Assembly: GCF_000422545.1 (NCBI RefSeq)
Contig: NZ_AULZ01000013.1
Coordinates: forward strand, 80,388-144,387
Direction: 5' to 3'
DNA from: Desulfocurvibacter africanus subsp. africanus DSM 2603
GTDB lineage: Bacteria; Desulfobacterota; Desulfovibrionia; Desulfovibrionales; Desulfovibrionaceae
Length of the DNA stretch: 64,000 nucleotides
The notes under the pieces are model-generated. The model did not search any database. It was not told the origin of the DNA and saw nothing but the letters and a program-made list of their open reading frames with translations. This document shows positions 8,097 through 18,022 of this stretch, in pieces. A program made the translations under genes and the position numbers. Within the stretch, counting starts at the first letter, position 1. Each line of letters starts with the position of its first letter.

Positions 8097-9581
8097 ATGG
8101 CCACGGCAACCCAGGTGCTCTTTGTCACCTCGGAGATATACCCATTCTCAAAGACCGGCGGCCTGGCCGACGTGCTCGGCTCCCTGCCGCTGGCCATTCG
8201 CGACCGGGGCATTCCCGCGGCCGTCATTACGCCGTTCTACGGCCGGCTGCGCACCGGCAACTATCAGCTCCGCCTGGTTTCGGACGACTGCCCCGTGGGT
8301 TATCCGTGGCCGTCCACCACGGCCGAGATCTACCAAGCCGACTATGAGGGCGTGCCGGTCTACTTCGTCTCCCGGGGCGAGTATTTCGACCGTCGCTACT
8401 ATTACAACACTCATGCCGGCGACTACTTCGACAACTGCGAGCGCTTCAACTTCTTCTGCCGTGCCGCCTTGTCGTGGATTCGCCGCCAGGGCGAGGCGCC
8501 CAAGATCATCCACTGCAACGACTGGCAGAGCGGACTGGTGCCGGCTTACCTGGAATTCATGCGCCGCAACGATCCGTACTGGCGCGAGACCCGCACGGTC
8601 ATGACCATTCACAACCTGGCCTTCCAGGGTCGCTTCTCCTCGCGTCTGTTCTGGGAGTCCGGCCTGCCCCACGAGGCCTGGCACATGGACGGCGTGGAGT
8701 ATTACGGCGACTTTTCGCTGCTCAAGGCCGGCATCGCCTACTCGGACATGATCACCACGGTTTCGCCCAGCTATGCCCGCGAGATCCTGGGCTGCGACTT
8801 CGGCTGCGGGCTGGAGGGCATCCTGAGCGCCCGTTCGTATCGGTTGCGCGGCATCCTTAACGGAGCGGACTATGGCGTGTGGGACCCGCGCGACGACAAG
8901 TTCCTGCCTTGCGCATACGGACACGAGGAGTTGAGCGGCAAGCACCGCTGCAAGCAGATGCTCCTGCGCGAGTTTTGCCTCTCAGACATGCTCGAGGACA
9001 GGCCTCTTTTGGGCTTCATCGGCCGTCTGCGCGACCAGAAAGGCATCGACCTGCTCATCGAGATCATGTCGCGGATCATGGACATGGGCGTTGGCGTTAT
9101 CGTCCTGGGCGAGGGCGACCTGAGCTACGAGGCCCGGCTTTTGGAGCTCATGGAGGAATACCCCGGACGGCTCGCGGTGCAGGTCGGCTACACCGAGGAC
9201 TTGGCGCACCGCATCCAGGCCGGCGCGGACATTTTCCTAATGCCCTCGCGTTACGAACCTTGCGGCCTGACCCAGATGTACGCCCTGCGCTATGGCACTC
9301 CGCCCGTTGCCACGGCCGTGGGCGGCTTGCGCGACACGATCGTGCCCCATCCCGATCCACGGTCCACGGGCTTCACCTTCGAGCGATCCGAGCCCGGGCA
9401 ATTCCTGGAAGCCATCCAGCGGGCAGTGAGCCTGTTTCAGGATCAGGGGCAATGGCAAGCCATGGTCATGCGGGCCATGCAGGAGAATTTCACCTGGGAC
9501 AAGGCTGCGGAGAAGTACCTGGAGGTCTACCGGGAAGCGGGAGCACGTGTGCAGCCCGATCCGACTTTGATCCAGGCCTGA
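8097..9581 (+). CDS. glgA: Glycogen synthase
   Basis: A 494-residue GT5 glycogen synthase, which transfers glucose from ADP-glucose to the growing alpha-1,4-glucan. The ADP-glucose-binding KTGGLAD motif is at residues 19-25. The C-terminal catalytic and retaining motif [22 protein letters not shown], with the conserved Glu, is near 382-403. Length matches bacterial GlgA. The start is preceded by GAGGTTAC. It begins a glycogen cluster with a small CBM48 protein and branching enzyme glgB downstream in the same direction. No glgC (ADP-glucose pyrophosphorylase) or glgP is in the window, so substrate supply is encoded elsewhere. Confidence 0.94.
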   Translation: MATATQVLFVTSEIYPFSKTGGLADVLGSLPLAIRDRGIPAAVITPFYGRLRTGNYQLRLVSDDCPVGYPWPSTTAEIYQADYEGVPVYFVSRGEYFDRRYYYNTHAGDYFDNCERFNFFCRAALSWIRRQGEAPKIIHCNDWQSGLVPAYLEFMRRNDPYWRETRTVMTIHNLAFQGRFSSRLFWESGLPHEAWHMDGVEYYGDFSLLKAGIAYSDMITTVSPSYAREILGCDFGCGLEGILSARSYRLRGILNGADYGVWDPRDDKFLPCAYGHEELSGKHRCKQMLLREFCLSDMLEDRPLLGFIGRLRDQKGIDLLIEIMSRIMDMGVGVIVLGEGDLSYEARLLELMEEYPGRLAVQVGYTEDLAHRIQAGADIFLMPSRYEPCGLTQMYALRYGTPPVATAVGGLRDTIVPHPDPRSTGFTFERSEPGQFLEAIQRAVSLFQDQGQWQAMVMRAMQENFTWDKAAEKYLEVYREAGARVQPDPTLIQA

Positions 9582-9762
9582 TCTTGATCTGATGCGCCCC
9601 GGTGTCTGCCTGACCTGCGACGCTTGCGTACCTGTGACAAAGTTCGTATATGATTGATTATAGATATAGACGCTCTCCGGCGCGGAACCACCGCACCGAC
9701 GCGTAAGTTGCGCAACGCCCATGACGCCGTCCCTGGAGTCGGCGGGAATTCGGAGACATCAC

Positions 9763-10071
9763 ATGGCACTGAAGAAAAAATATTTGAAGACAAAACCCCT
9801 GTGCAAGGTAAGCTTCTCCCTGCCCAAGGAGGTGACGAACGGTGTCGACACGGTGCAACTCGTGGGCGACTTCAATGACTGGGACCGTTCCGCCACACCC
9901 ATGAAGCGCTCCAAGGCCGGCGAGTACAGTGTGACCATCGATCTCGAAGCCGGCAGGGATTACCAGTATCGCTATCTGCTCGGCGAGAGCGACTGGCGCA
10001 ACGACCCGGCGGCTGACAGGTATGAGTACAACGCCTTCGCAGGCAGCGAGAATTCCGTGGTTTCGGTTTAG
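9763..10071 (+). CDS. Stand-alone CBM48/glycogen-binding-domain protein
   Basis: A 102-residue protein that is essentially one CBM48 (isoamylase N-terminal/AMPK-type glycogen-binding) domain. The core VQLVGDFNDWDRSATPMKRSKAGEYSVTIDLEAGRDYQYRYLL (about 29-71) has the W and K/R positions that contact alpha-glucan, followed by WRNDPAADRYEYN. No catalytic domain is attached. The ATG at 9763 is preceded by GGAGACATCAC. Set between glgA and glgB, it probably binds the glucan or tethers the biosynthetic enzymes to it; this is inferred. Its TAG stop is the first triplet of repeat A copy 2. Confidence 0.85.
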   Translation: MALKKKYLKTKPLCKVSFSLPKEVTNGVDTVQLVGDFNDWDRSATPMKRSKAGEYSVTIDLEAGRDYQYRYLLGESDWRNDPAADRYEYNAFAGSENSVVSV

Positions 10072-10197
10072 AGCATTTTGCTTTTGAAAATGCTCTGCAA
10101 GCCATGCGTCGGCATGGCTTGTCGCCCCGCAGGCGTAGGCGGAATGTAATTCCGCCGTCAACGCCGAAGGGAGCGTCTGAAATACAAAATGCTTTAG
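10069..10197 (+). repeat. Repeat family A, copy 2
   Basis: Starts with TTAGAGCATTTTGC, whose TAG is the stop codon of the CBM48 gene, and ends with AAAATGCTTTAG. It contains the three family hairpins, including GGCGGAAT/ATTCCGCC (the same subtype as copies 1 and 6). It lies between the CBM48 gene and glgB. Confidence 0.88.
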
Positions 10198-10428
10198 AAG
10201 ACCGCTGCAAAACGAGTAGGTGGGCAGGAAGGCCTGTTTTGGGTGAGCGCAAAGCAACCCTGGGCAGAGCGGGTCAGCTTGCTCAAACATTGCCAAGTTT
10301 ATAATGCAGGGCGGGCTTCTTTAGCTTTCGATTGTGGGATACTAAAACATTGCGCCAGGACGAATCCGCGATCGGGCCTGGTTTCTTCATATTGCGCGCG
10401 GTCAGAAGAAAAGCGCAGGCACTAATCC

Positions 10429-12363
10429 ATGCAGTATTGCAGCACGGAACCGGCATACATCCCGCCTTTCGACCTGTATCTTTTCGGCCGCGGCGAGCAT
10501 TGGGACATATACCGCCTTCTTGGTGCGCATCCCGCCGGGGGAAGCGAGGCCGAAGCCAGCGAGCAAGGCTATCCCAAGGGCTGGAGTTTCGCGGTCTGGG
10601 CGCCCAACGCGCGCGCGGTTAGCGTGGTCGGCGACTTCAACTGCTGGCAGCCCGGTGTATCGCCTCTGTACCCGGTGGCCGACTCGGGCATCTGGGCGGG
10701 AGTCATCGCCGGCCTGAACAAAGGCGCTTTCTACAAACTCGCAGTGGAACAGGCCTGCGGCGGCGTCGTTTTCAAGACAGACCCTTACGCCTTATACGCC
10801 GAGCGCCGGCCGGGCAACGCGGCTATCCTCTGGCACCTGGACGAATATGTTTGGGGCGACGGCGAGTGGATGGCCCGCCGCCGCGAGCAAGGATTGCCCT
10901 TCAACAGGCCAGTGAGCATCTACGAGGTCCACGCCGGCTCCTGGCGCGTAAACGGCGGCGGCTACGGCAACTTCCTGACCTACCGCGAACTGGCCGACAA
11001 GCTCATCCCCTACGTGCGCGACCTGGGTTTCACGCATATCGAGTTCATGCCCCTGGCCGAGCATCCCCTGGACCAGTCCTGGGGCTACCAGACCAGCCAC
11101 TATTTCGCGCCCACTTCGCGCTACGGCACGCCCGAGGATCTGCGCTACTTCGTGGACCAATGCCACCAGGCCGGCATCGGCGTCATCCTCGACTGGGTGC
11201 CGGGCCATTTCCCCAAGGACGAATGGTGCCTGGGCCGCTTCGACGGCACGGCCCTTTTCGAACATGAAGATTGGCGACGGGGCGAGCACCCGGACTGGGG
11301 CACCTACATCTTCAATTACGGTCGCCACGAGGTGCGCAACTTCCTCTTCGCCAATGCGCTCTACTGGCTCAAGGAGTTTCACTTCGACGGCCTGCGCATC
11401 GATGCCGTGGCCTCCATGCTCTACCTGGACTACTCGCGACAGGAAGGCGAGTGGCTGCCCAACGAACAGGGCGGCAAGGAGAACCTCGAAGCCATCGGCT
11501 TCCTGCGTGAGCTGAACCGCGTGGTGCACGAGCACTACCCCGGCGCCATCATGGTCGCCGAGGAGTCCACGGCTTGGCCGGGCGTCTCCCGTCCACTCTA
11601 TACCGGCGGCCTGGGCTTCACTTTCAAGTGGAATATGGGCTGGATGCACGACAGCCTGGAATATATCTCCAAGGAGCCGATTCACCGCGCTCATCATCAC
11701 AATAACCTGACCTTCTCCATGCTCTATGCCTTCTCGGAAAACTTCGTGCTGCCCATCTCCCATGACGAGGTGGTGCACGGCAAAAAGGCCCTGCTGGCCA
11801 AGATGCCTGGCGACTACTGGCAGCAGTTCGCCAATCAGCGAGCCTTTTTCGCCTACCAGTGGGCCCACCCTGGCAAGAAGCTCCTGTTCATGGGTGCGGA
11901 GTTCGGCCAATGGAACGAGTGGAGCAGCGAGCGCCAGCTCGAATGGGAGGTCACGGGCTATCCGCCCCACCAGGGGCTCATGGCCCTGGTGCGTGACCTG
12001 AATGCGCTTTTGCGCGCCGAGCCGGCCATGCATGAGGCCGACCACGACTGGCCCGGTTTCGAGTGGGTGGATTTCGCGGACTACGAGAATTCGGTCATCA
12101 GCTTCCTGCGCAAGGACAGCCGGGGCGAACCCATTTTGTGGGTCTTCAACTTCACGCCGGTGGTGCGTGGGGGTTACCGCATCGGCTGCCCCATGGCCGG
12201 CTGGTGGCGCGAAATACTCAATACCGACGCAGCCTGCTACGGCGGTTCCAATGTCGGCAACGGAGGCGGAGCCATGGCGCTGGACGTGCGCCGCGAACCT
12301 TGGCCCGCCACTCTGGAGCTGGTCCTGCCGCCCTTGGCTGCCGTGGCCTTCAAGCCTGCCTGA
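10429..12363 (+). CDS. glgB: 1,4-alpha-glucan branching enzyme
   Basis: A GH13 branching enzyme of 644 residues that introduces alpha-1,6 branches into glycogen. An N-terminal CBM48 region ([20 protein letters not shown]) precedes the TIM barrel. Catalytic residues can be placed: nucleophile Asp325 in [10 protein letters not shown], acid/base Glu378 in [12 protein letters not shown], and transition-state Asp446 in [10 protein letters not shown]. The [15 protein letters not shown] segment is also typical of branching enzymes. The C-terminal beta domain ends in [12 protein letters not shown]. The length fits the short GlgB form without an extra N-terminal module. It completes the glgA-CBM48-glgB cluster, with a repeat A copy separating it from the CBM48 gene. 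Confidence 0.95.
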   Translation: MQYCSTEPAYIPPFDLYLFGRGEHWDIYRLLGAHPAGGSEAEASEQGYPKGWSFAVWAPNARAVSVVGDFNCWQPGVSPLYPVADSGIWAGVIAGLNKGAFYKLAVEQACGGVVFKTDPYALYAERRPGNAAILWHLDEYVWGDGEWMARRREQGLPFNRPVSIYEVHAGSWRVNGGGYGNFLTYRELADKLIPYVRDLGFTHIEFMPLAEHPLDQSWGYQTSHYFAPTSRYGTPEDLRYFVDQCHQAGIGVILDWVPGHFPKDEWCLGRFDGTALFEHEDWRRGEHPDWGTYIFNYGRHEVRNFLFANALYWLKEFHFDGLRIDAVASMLYLDYSRQEGEWLPNEQGGKENLEAIGFLRELNRVVHEHYPGAIMVAEESTAWPGVSRPLYTGGLGFTFKWNMGWMHDSLEYISKEPIHRAHHHNNLTFSMLYAFSENFVLPISHDEVVHGKKALLAKMPGDYWQQFANQRAFFAYQWAHPGKKLLFMGAEFGQWNEWSSERQLEWEVTGYPPHQGLMALVRDLNALLRAEPAMHEADHDWPGFEWVDFADYENSVISFLRKDSRGEPILWVFNFTPVVRGGYRIGCPMAGWWREILNTDAACYGGSNVGNGGGAMALDVRREPWPATLELVLPPLAAVAFKPA

Positions 12364-12457
12364 TAAAGCGTGAAGAGAAGCGCGGCCTGGTTTGGTGGCG
12401 CTTCTCTTCACGGCTTGTGTCCGCAAGACAGGGCTTTTCTGGTTCCGATCCGCTTAA

Positions 12458-12583
12458 GGCAGATTGCTTATAAGACGCCCGCTCCGGCGTTGACGGCGCA
12501 AGTAAATTGCGCCTACGCCTACGCGGCGGCAAGCCATGCCGACGCATGGCTTGCAGAGCATTCTCAAAAGCAAAATGCTCTAA
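12458..12583 (-). repeat. Repeat family A, copy 3
   Basis: Reverse-oriented copy, from GCAGATTGCTTATAAGACGC at the left to AAAATGCTCTAA at the right. It is of the GGCGCAA/TTGCGCC hairpin subtype (also copies 4, 5, 7 and 8). It occupies much of the ~300-bp gap between glgB and pdxA; the rest of that gap shows nothing recognisable. Confidence 0.87.
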
Positions 12584-12667
12584 GAAATCAATAAGATTAT
12601 CCGCGTCAGTCCTGATGTGGGCGTGCATGGTGTCGCCCTGTCCGGCTGCGGAAACGAAGGTATTTAA

Positions 12668-13678
12668 ATGGTGAAACCCCTGCTCGTAACGCTCGGCGAT
12701 CCCGGAGGCCTGGGCCCGGAGCTGGCCTGTCGCCTTTTCGCGCAACAGCCGCCCCTGAACAGGCCCGTCGTGCTCATCGGTCAGGAGTCCTCCCTGGCGG
12801 ATATGGCCCGGCGTTTCGCTCCGGATTTGAGTTGGGAGCGTCTGGACGAGAGCGTCACGAGGCATAATGAAAACGCGGCTAATGCGTCCGAATATAACCT
12901 TGCGCCTGGGCTCTATCTCCTAGAGCCTGAGGGTGTCGGGGACATCAGCGTTCCGCTGGGCCGAGGCTCTGCCGAAGGCGGCCTCGTCGCGGGCCACAGC
13001 CTGGATCTGGCCTGCGACCTGCTGCTCTCCGGATGGTCGGGAATCCTGGTGACCTGTCCGCTCAACAAGGCCATGTTGCAGGACGCGGGCTTCGACTTTC
13101 CCGGTCACACCGAATTCCTGGCACGTCGGGCCGGGCTTGGGCCGGACGAGGTCACCATGCACCTGTGCGGACCCAAGCTGCGCGTGAGCCTGGTCACCAC
13201 GCACCCGCCGCTCAAGGATGTGCCTGGGCTCATAACGCGCGAGAGCGTACTGCGCGCCCTGCGCCATACGTGCGATTTTACGCGACGGCTCGGCCTTTCC
13301 GCACCGGTTGCCGTGTGCGGCCTCAATCCGCATGCCGGCGAGTGGGGCCACATCGGCCGCGAGGAGATCGACACCATCACCCCGGCCATCGAGGAGGCCA
13401 AAGCGCAAGGCTTTGCCGCGGAGGGCCCATTCCCTGCCGACACGGTTTTCCATCGGGCCGTGCGCGGCGATTTCTCGGCAGTGCTGGCCATGTACCACGA
13501 CCAAGGCCTGGGGCCGCTCAAGCTGATACACTTCGGCGAGGCGGTCAACGTGACGCTGGGCCTGCCCTTTGTGCGCACCTCCGTGGACCACGGCACAGGC
13601 TACGACATCGCCGGCCAGGGCATCGCGGACCTCGGCAGCCTGCGTGCGGCCATAGAACTGGCGGAGCGGCTGGGTTGA
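12668..13678 (+). CDS. pdxA: 4-hydroxythreonine-4-phosphate dehydrogenase
   Basis: PdxA (336 residues), which oxidises 4-phosphohydroxy-L-threonine in deoxyxylulose-5-phosphate-dependent pyridoxal phosphate synthesis. The N-terminus LVTLGDPGGLGPEL is the family signature. The metal-binding histidines are recognisable as His147 (GHTEFLA) and His277 (MYHDQGLGPLK), with a further His in the LVTTHPPL segment. The C-terminal LGLPFVRTSVDHGTGYDIAG is strongly conserved. Length is normal. It stands alone on the plus strand and converges with the glycosyltransferase gene downstream, only about 10 bp away. A PdxA2-type sugar-acid enzyme is a possible alternative for lone pdxA homologues, but the sequence favours true PdxA. 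Confidence 0.92.
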   Translation: MVKPLLVTLGDPGGLGPELACRLFAQQPPLNRPVVLIGQESSLADMARRFAPDLSWERLDESVTRHNENAANASEYNLAPGLYLLEPEGVGDISVPLGRGSAEGGLVAGHSLDLACDLLLSGWSGILVTCPLNKAMLQDAGFDFPGHTEFLARRAGLGPDEVTMHLCGPKLRVSLVTTHPPLKDVPGLITRESVLRALRHTCDFTRRLGLSAPVAVCGLNPHAGEWGHIGREEIDTITPAIEEAKAQGFAAEGPFPADTVFHRAVRGDFSAVLAMYHDQGLGPLKLIHFGEAVNVTLGLPFVRTSVDHGTGYDIAGQGIADLGSLRAAIELAERLG

Positions 13679-13688
13679 ACGGGACGGT

Positions 13689-14804
13689 TCAGCTGGAGAA
13701 GTAGCGCTTGCGTCGGCTCTGGTAGAGCAGTTCAGGCAGCACGGCGGCCTTGAAGCCCGCCCCGGGCGAGTCGAGGGAGAAGGCGCGTTGGCGGGTGATC
13801 AGATCGGGATTCTGGGCCAAGCGGTTGTAGACGTGGGTGTACTGCACTGCCAGGAGATCGTCTCGCCAGTAGGTTTCGACCCAGGTGCGCGCGGCCTTGC
13901 CCAAAGCCACGGTTTCGGCCGGATGCTCCACGAGATAGTGCAGCACCTCCACGGCGTCTTCCAGGCGCACATTGAGGAACGGGCTTTCCGCTGCGCCCGA
14001 TATCTCACGCAGAACGAAGTCGGTGCGTGCGTCCAGGTAGCAAAGCACCGGCTTGCCCAGGCAGACGCCTTCCAATCCCGAAAGATGAAAGCTGCCGTTG
14101 ACCAGGTCGTCGAGGATGATGCGCGCATGGCGCTTGATGTGCAGCACCTCGCTCAGAGGCATGCCGTTGACCGTGCGGGCCGAGCAGCCCGTCAGCTCCA
14201 TTACTCGGTCCATGACGGCCATGGTTTCGGGCGCGCCCTTGGTGTTCCAGCGGTCTTCCCAGGCGCTGGTAAGCTTGGACGGCGCAAAGGCGATGTCCAA
14301 CGTGGGCTCGCCGTCGCGCTCCGGCACGAGCGGGGAGTATTCGAGCTGATTGTGGGGCAGGATGTTGGGCACCACCCGCGCCTTGGGATAGAAGCGCTCG
14401 GGGTATTGGGAGATGACCAGGGTAGGCGCTTCGTCGAAGGCGACGATCTCCTCGGGCCGCTTGCCCATGTGCTTGGCGACGATCTGAGGCGTGGAATGGT
14501 ACTGGCGGACGAAGAGCGCGCCCTTGCGCCGCAGGTCGCGGAAATCTATGGGCGCGAAATCGCGGCTGTCCAGATCGAGGTAGTTGTGCAGGTGGATGAT
14601 GTCCGCCTTGCGCGCGACCTCAATGGCTTCTTCCTGCTGCTCGGAGAAGATGATGTCGTACTCGAACCAGCCATGCTCGGTTCTGGGGTCGTAGCGCTTA
14701 AGGTCAATCAGCCGGACATCGTGCACTGTATGCTTCTGGAGCGTGGAAGCCAGCCTATGGGGCGCGCCGGCCAGGGAATTCTTGGAGAAATGCACGATGT
14801 TCAT
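13689..14804 (-). CDS. GT4-like glycosyltransferase
   Basis: About 371 residues, with an N-terminal Rossmann-type opening (MNIVHFSKNSLAGAPHRLAS) and a C-terminal region (FHLSGLEGVCLGKPVLCYLDARTDFVL, then HPAETVALGKAARTWVETYW) like GT4/GT-B glycosyltransferases. The classical E-x7-E is only partly evident. The ATG at 14804 is preferred; a GTG at 14816 would overlap the neuB stop by one base. It is directly downstream of neuB on the same strand, so it may transfer the nonulosonic acid made by that pathway or another sugar onto a surface glycan. Substrate unknown. Confidence 0.65.
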   Translation of the reverse strand: MNIVHFSKNSLAGAPHRLASTLQKHTVHDVRLIDLKRYDPRTEHGWFEYDIIFSEQQEEAIEVARKADIIHLHNYLDLDSRDFAPIDFRDLRRKGALFVRQYHSTPQIVAKHMGKRPEEIVAFDEAPTLVISQYPERFYPKARVVPNILPHNQLEYSPLVPERDGEPTLDIAFAPSKLTSAWEDRWNTKGAPETMAVMDRVMELTGCSARTVNGMPLSEVLHIKRHARIILDDLVNGSFHLSGLEGVCLGKPVLCYLDARTDFVLREISGAAESPFLNVRLEDAVEVLHYLVEHPAETVALGKAARTWVETYWRDDLLAVQYTHVYNRLAQNPDLITRQRAFSLDSPGAGFKAAVLPELLYQSRRKRYFSS

Positions 14805-14815
14805 AGTGCATTCCA

Positions 14816-15901
14816 CTAGCCTGTCAGCATATTCCAGGCAAGCATTTCATCCTGCCGCACGGCAACTAGCAGTTTTTTGCCCATGATGCGCTCAAGCTCC
14901 AGGGGAGAGATGCCGTCCCGAGGATCGCCGGCGCTCTTGGCCAGAAAATCTTCCGCGCCCAGGCGGTGGTTGGCCGGAAGGTCGCGCGCAGCCACGAGGC
15001 TCTTGCGCAGCTTGGCGGCCGCATTGCGCTCGCCGGCAAAGACCTGCTTTTCACCCACCAGCCGGGCCTTCTCCACGTCACGCACCATGCTCGCCAGGCT
15101 GGCGAACTCGGCGGGCTCCAGGGATGCCTGGTGGTCCGTGCCGGGTAGTCGCCTGTCCAGCGTGAAATGGCGTTCGATCACGCAAGCGCCCAATGCCGCG
15201 GCGGCCACGGATGGCCCCAGGCCCAGTTCGTGTCCCGAGTAACCCACGGGCAGGCCATAACGTCGGCGAATGAGCTCCATGACCGGCAGGGATACTTCCT
15301 CGGGTGGGCAGGGATAGGTGCTGTTGCAGTGCAAGAGGATGATCTGTTCGTGAAAACGCGTGGCATTGGCTACGGCCGCGTCGATCTCCGCCAGCACGCT
15401 CATGCCGGTGGAGATGATGAGGGGGAGCTGGAGCGCTGCTGCCTGGCGGATAAGCGGAAGGTTGATCACGTCCGCCGAGCATATCTTGAGCAGGCCCACG
15501 CCGATTCGGGTGAGCTGGTCGAGGCTTACGGGATCCCACGGCGTGGCGAAAAAGACCAGGCCCAGGCTCTCCGCCAGGGTTTTGCATTCTGCCAACTGGT
15601 CCAGCGACAACTCCAGCGCCCGGCGGTGTTCGCCATAGGTGGGGCCAAAACTATTGGGTCCGGTGTAGGGACGCGCTTGTCCAGCGCGGGTGAGCAGGGC
15701 GTCCACGTCGCGCTTCTGGAACTTTACGGCATCGGCTCCACAGCGGGCTGCGGCCATGACCAGTTCACGGGCCTTGGCAGGGTCGCCCTGGTGGTTCTGG
15801 CCGATTTCGGCCACCAGAAAGCAGGGCGCGCCGAAGCCGACACGCTTGTTCACGGGTCCGGAGCGGACCTCCAATGTAGCGGGAATTCTGTTCTGGAGCA
15901 C
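14816..15901 (-). CDS. neuB: N-acetylneuraminate (nonulosonic acid) synthase
   Basis: NeuB-family synthase (361 residues) that condenses phosphoenolpyruvate with an N-acetylated hexose to make a sialic-acid-like sugar. An N-terminal TIM barrel carries VAEIGQNHQGDPAKA, VKFQKRD, FFATPWD, and GYSGHELG followed by ERHFTLDR. A C-terminal SAF (antifreeze-like) domain starts near RKSLVAARDLPANHRL. The same family includes legionaminate and pseudaminate synthases, so the exact product is open. No neuA, neuC or acetyltransferase gene is nearby, which is unusual because these normally cluster. It precedes the glycosyltransferase gene and is separated from the TPR gene by about 150 bp. Confidence 0.88.
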   Translation of the reverse strand: MLQNRIPATLEVRSGPVNKRVGFGAPCFLVAEIGQNHQGDPAKARELVMAAARCGADAVKFQKRDVDALLTRAGQARPYTGPNSFGPTYGEHRRALELSLDQLAECKTLAESLGLVFFATPWDPVSLDQLTRIGVGLLKICSADVINLPLIRQAAALQLPLIISTGMSVLAEIDAAVANATRFHEQIILLHCNSTYPCPPEEVSLPVMELIRRRYGLPVGYSGHELGLGPSVAAAALGACVIERHFTLDRRLPGTDHQASLEPAEFASLASMVRDVEKARLVGEKQVFAGERNAAAKLRKSLVAARDLPANHRLGAEDFLAKSAGDPRDGISPLELERIMGKKLLVAVRQDEMLAWNMLTG

Positions 15902-16057
15902 TGGTTGCCTATGCGGGCTTGGGCTCAGGCCGTATACTGGCGCCTGGGCAGCGATGACAGACTCTTCGGGGTCGAATGCAAGAAACCAGCCGGTTCCGGG
16001 CCATCTCCGCGTATTTACGAGGAAAGCAGCCTAGGATTTTCAAATCCGGGTGCGCGG

Positions 16058-16864
16058 CTATTCCGCCCCGATTTTCTTTTCCGCGAAGGCCAGCATCTTT
16101 TTAGCCTCGTCAAAGCCCTCATTGATGGCCAGGGCCTTCTCCGCATATTCCTTGACCTTGGACCAACGCCTCCAGTCGGCGTACATGCGGCCGATGTTGA
16201 AAAGCAGGTATTCGTCCTGGTCCGTGAATTCCAAGGCGCGCATGTAGTACTTCTCGGCCGTGAGAAAATCCCTCATCTTGCGCAGGACGATGCCGATGCG
16301 GTTGTAGAGGTAGATGGCCTCGGGGTCCTGCTGCAGGGCTTCCTCTAGGTACGCGAAGGCCTCGGGATAGCACTCGGCGCGCAGGAAGCGATCGGCTATG
16401 TCGGCGCGCAGGGAGATGTCCGAGGCGAAATCGGCCACGAGGCGGTCGGCCGTTGACTTGGCCAGGCTTGCCTCGCCGCGGTCGAGCATGCCCTGGACCT
16501 TGAGCAGGATTTCCTGTTTGCGCTTGTCGCGGTCGGCGATGATCTCCTTGACCTTGCCCGTGGTCTCGGAGGTGAGCACATTGAGGATATCGCGCAGGGT
16601 GTTCAGGAGATCCTTTTCGCGCCCGGGCTCATAGCTGATGACCAGCGGGTAGACCTTCTTCAGCTCCTGGTCGATGCTGAGCTGATAGACGGCGCCCTCG
16701 ATAAGCCTGGAGAATTCTTCCCGCTCGGCTTTCATGAGCGGGTTGCGCATGAGAATGCTGATGCCCTCGTAAAGGCTGTTCACGGCAGGCACGAGCTTGC
16801 GCTGCTTGACATTGGGCGTAACGGCGGCGACGAACGCGCGCGCTTTGGTCAGTTCGTTGGACAT
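16058..16864 (-). CDS. Tetratricopeptide-repeat protein
   Basis: A 268-residue soluble protein without a signal peptide. The C-terminal half has TPR-like helix pairs, for example ECYPEAFAYLEEALQQDPEAIYLYNRIGIV, then FLTAEKYYMRALEFTDQDEYLLFNIGRMY, then WSKVKEYAEKALAINEGFDEAKKML. The N-terminal half is helical and charged and is not a family I recognise. TPRs mediate protein-protein contacts; no specific role can be read. The ATG at 16864 follows AAGGAACG. It is transcribed with carA upstream (30-bp gap) and neuB downstream on the same strand. Confidence 0.7.
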   Translation of the reverse strand: MSNELTKARAFVAAVTPNVKQRKLVPAVNSLYEGISILMRNPLMKAEREEFSRLIEGAVYQLSIDQELKKVYPLVISYEPGREKDLLNTLRDILNVLTSETTGKVKEIIADRDKRKQEILLKVQGMLDRGEASLAKSTADRLVADFASDISLRADIADRFLRAECYPEAFAYLEEALQQDPEAIYLYNRIGIVLRKMRDFLTAEKYYMRALEFTDQDEYLLFNIGRMYADWRRWSKVKEYAEKALAINEGFDEAKKMLAFAEKKIGAE

Positions 16865-16894
16865 GGGCGTTCCTTGGTTTTTATCTTTCGCCCG

Positions 16895-18022
16895 CTACTT
16901 CCCCGTGGAGCTTCGGATCATGTCCCGGAACCTGGAGAAGAAATACCTGCTGTCGTGCGGACCGGGTCCGGCTTCAGGGTGGTGCTGGATGGCCAGGATG
17001 GGCTTGTGCTTGTGCTGGAAGCCTTCCAGGGTCCCGTCGTTCAAGTTCACGTGGGTTGTTTCAAGGAAATCCAAGCTGCTAACGTCCACGCAAAAACCGT
17101 GATTCTGCGAGGATATCTCTATCCTGCCCGTGGTCAGGTCCTTGACGGGATGGTTCAGGCCGTGGTGACCGAACTTGAGCTTGAAGGTCCTGCCGCCCAT
17201 GGCCAGGCCCAGAAGCTGGTGACCAAGACAGATGCCGGCCACTGGATAGCGCTCGGACAAGATGCGCAGGTTTCCCACCACGTCGGGCAGGGCTGCCGGA
17301 TCGCCGGGGCCGTTGGAGTAGAACAGGGCGTCGGGGGCCAGGGCGTCCACCTGCTCAGCGGTGAAGGACGCGGGCACCACGAGCAGATCCAGACCCTGGG
17401 CCGCGAGCAGGCGCAGGATGTTCCACTTGATGCCGAAGTCGAAAGCCACCACGCGTGGTCCGGTTCCGGGCCAATCGTAATGGCCATTCGTAAGCGTCAC
17501 GGGCTTGGGTTCCGTGCCGGTCCAAACGTAGGGCCCCTTGGGCGTGACCTTGTCGGCCAGGTTCAGGCCTTCCATGCTAGGCAGCTCGCGGGCGCGGGCC
17601 GACAAGCGGGCCGGGTCGCTCTCCTCCGTGGAAATGATGCCCCGCTGCGCTCCATGGATGCGCAGGTGTCTGGTCAACGCGCGGGTATCGATGCCCTCGA
17701 TGCCCATGACTCGGTGGCGCTTGAGGTAGCCGGGCAGAGATTCCTTGGCCCGCCAGTTGGAGGGCGTCGGGCAGCACTCCTTGACGATGAAGGCTTCCAC
17801 TTGCACTCGATCGGACTCCACGTCCTCCAGATTGACTCCGTAGTTGCCGATGTGCGGGTAGGTCATGCAGACCATCTGGCCCACATAGGAGGGATCGGTG
17901 AGTACCTCCTGGTAGCCGGTCATGCCGGTGTTGAAGATGACCTCGCCGCTCGTTTCGCCGGCTCCGGTGAAAGAACGGCCCTCGAACCAGGTGCCGTCCT
18001 CAAGCGCAAGAAGGGCTCGCAT
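16895..18022 (-). CDS. carA: Carbamoyl-phosphate synthase small subunit
   Basis: CarA (375 residues) hydrolyses glutamine and channels ammonia to CarB for carbamoyl phosphate, feeding arginine and pyrimidines. The N-terminal domain opens [16 protein letters not shown] and contains the [17 protein letters not shown] signature. The class I amidotransferase domain has the nucleophile in [15 protein letters not shown] and the His/Glu pair in [14 protein letters not shown]. Length is normal. The start overlaps the end of kdsB by 23 bp. carB is about 24 kb away at 42073, so the two subunits are not co-transcribed. Confidence 0.95.
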   Translation of the reverse strand: MRALLALEDGTWFEGRSFTGAGETSGEVIFNTGMTGYQEVLTDPSYVGQMVCMTYPHIGNYGVNLEDVESDRVQVEAFIVKECCPTPSNWRAKESLPGYLKRHRVMGIEGIDTRALTRHLRIHGAQRGIISTEESDPARLSARARELPSMEGLNLADKVTPKGPYVWTGTEPKPVTLTNGHYDWPGTGPRVVAFDFGIKWNILRLLAAQGLDLLVVPASFTAEQVDALAPDALFYSNGPGDPAALPDVVGNLRILSERYPVAGICLGHQLLGLAMGGRTFKLKFGHHGLNHPVKDLTTGRIEISSQNHGFCVDVSSLDFLETTHVNLNDGTLEGFQHKHKPILAIQHHPEAGPGPHDSRYFFSRFRDMIRSSTGK

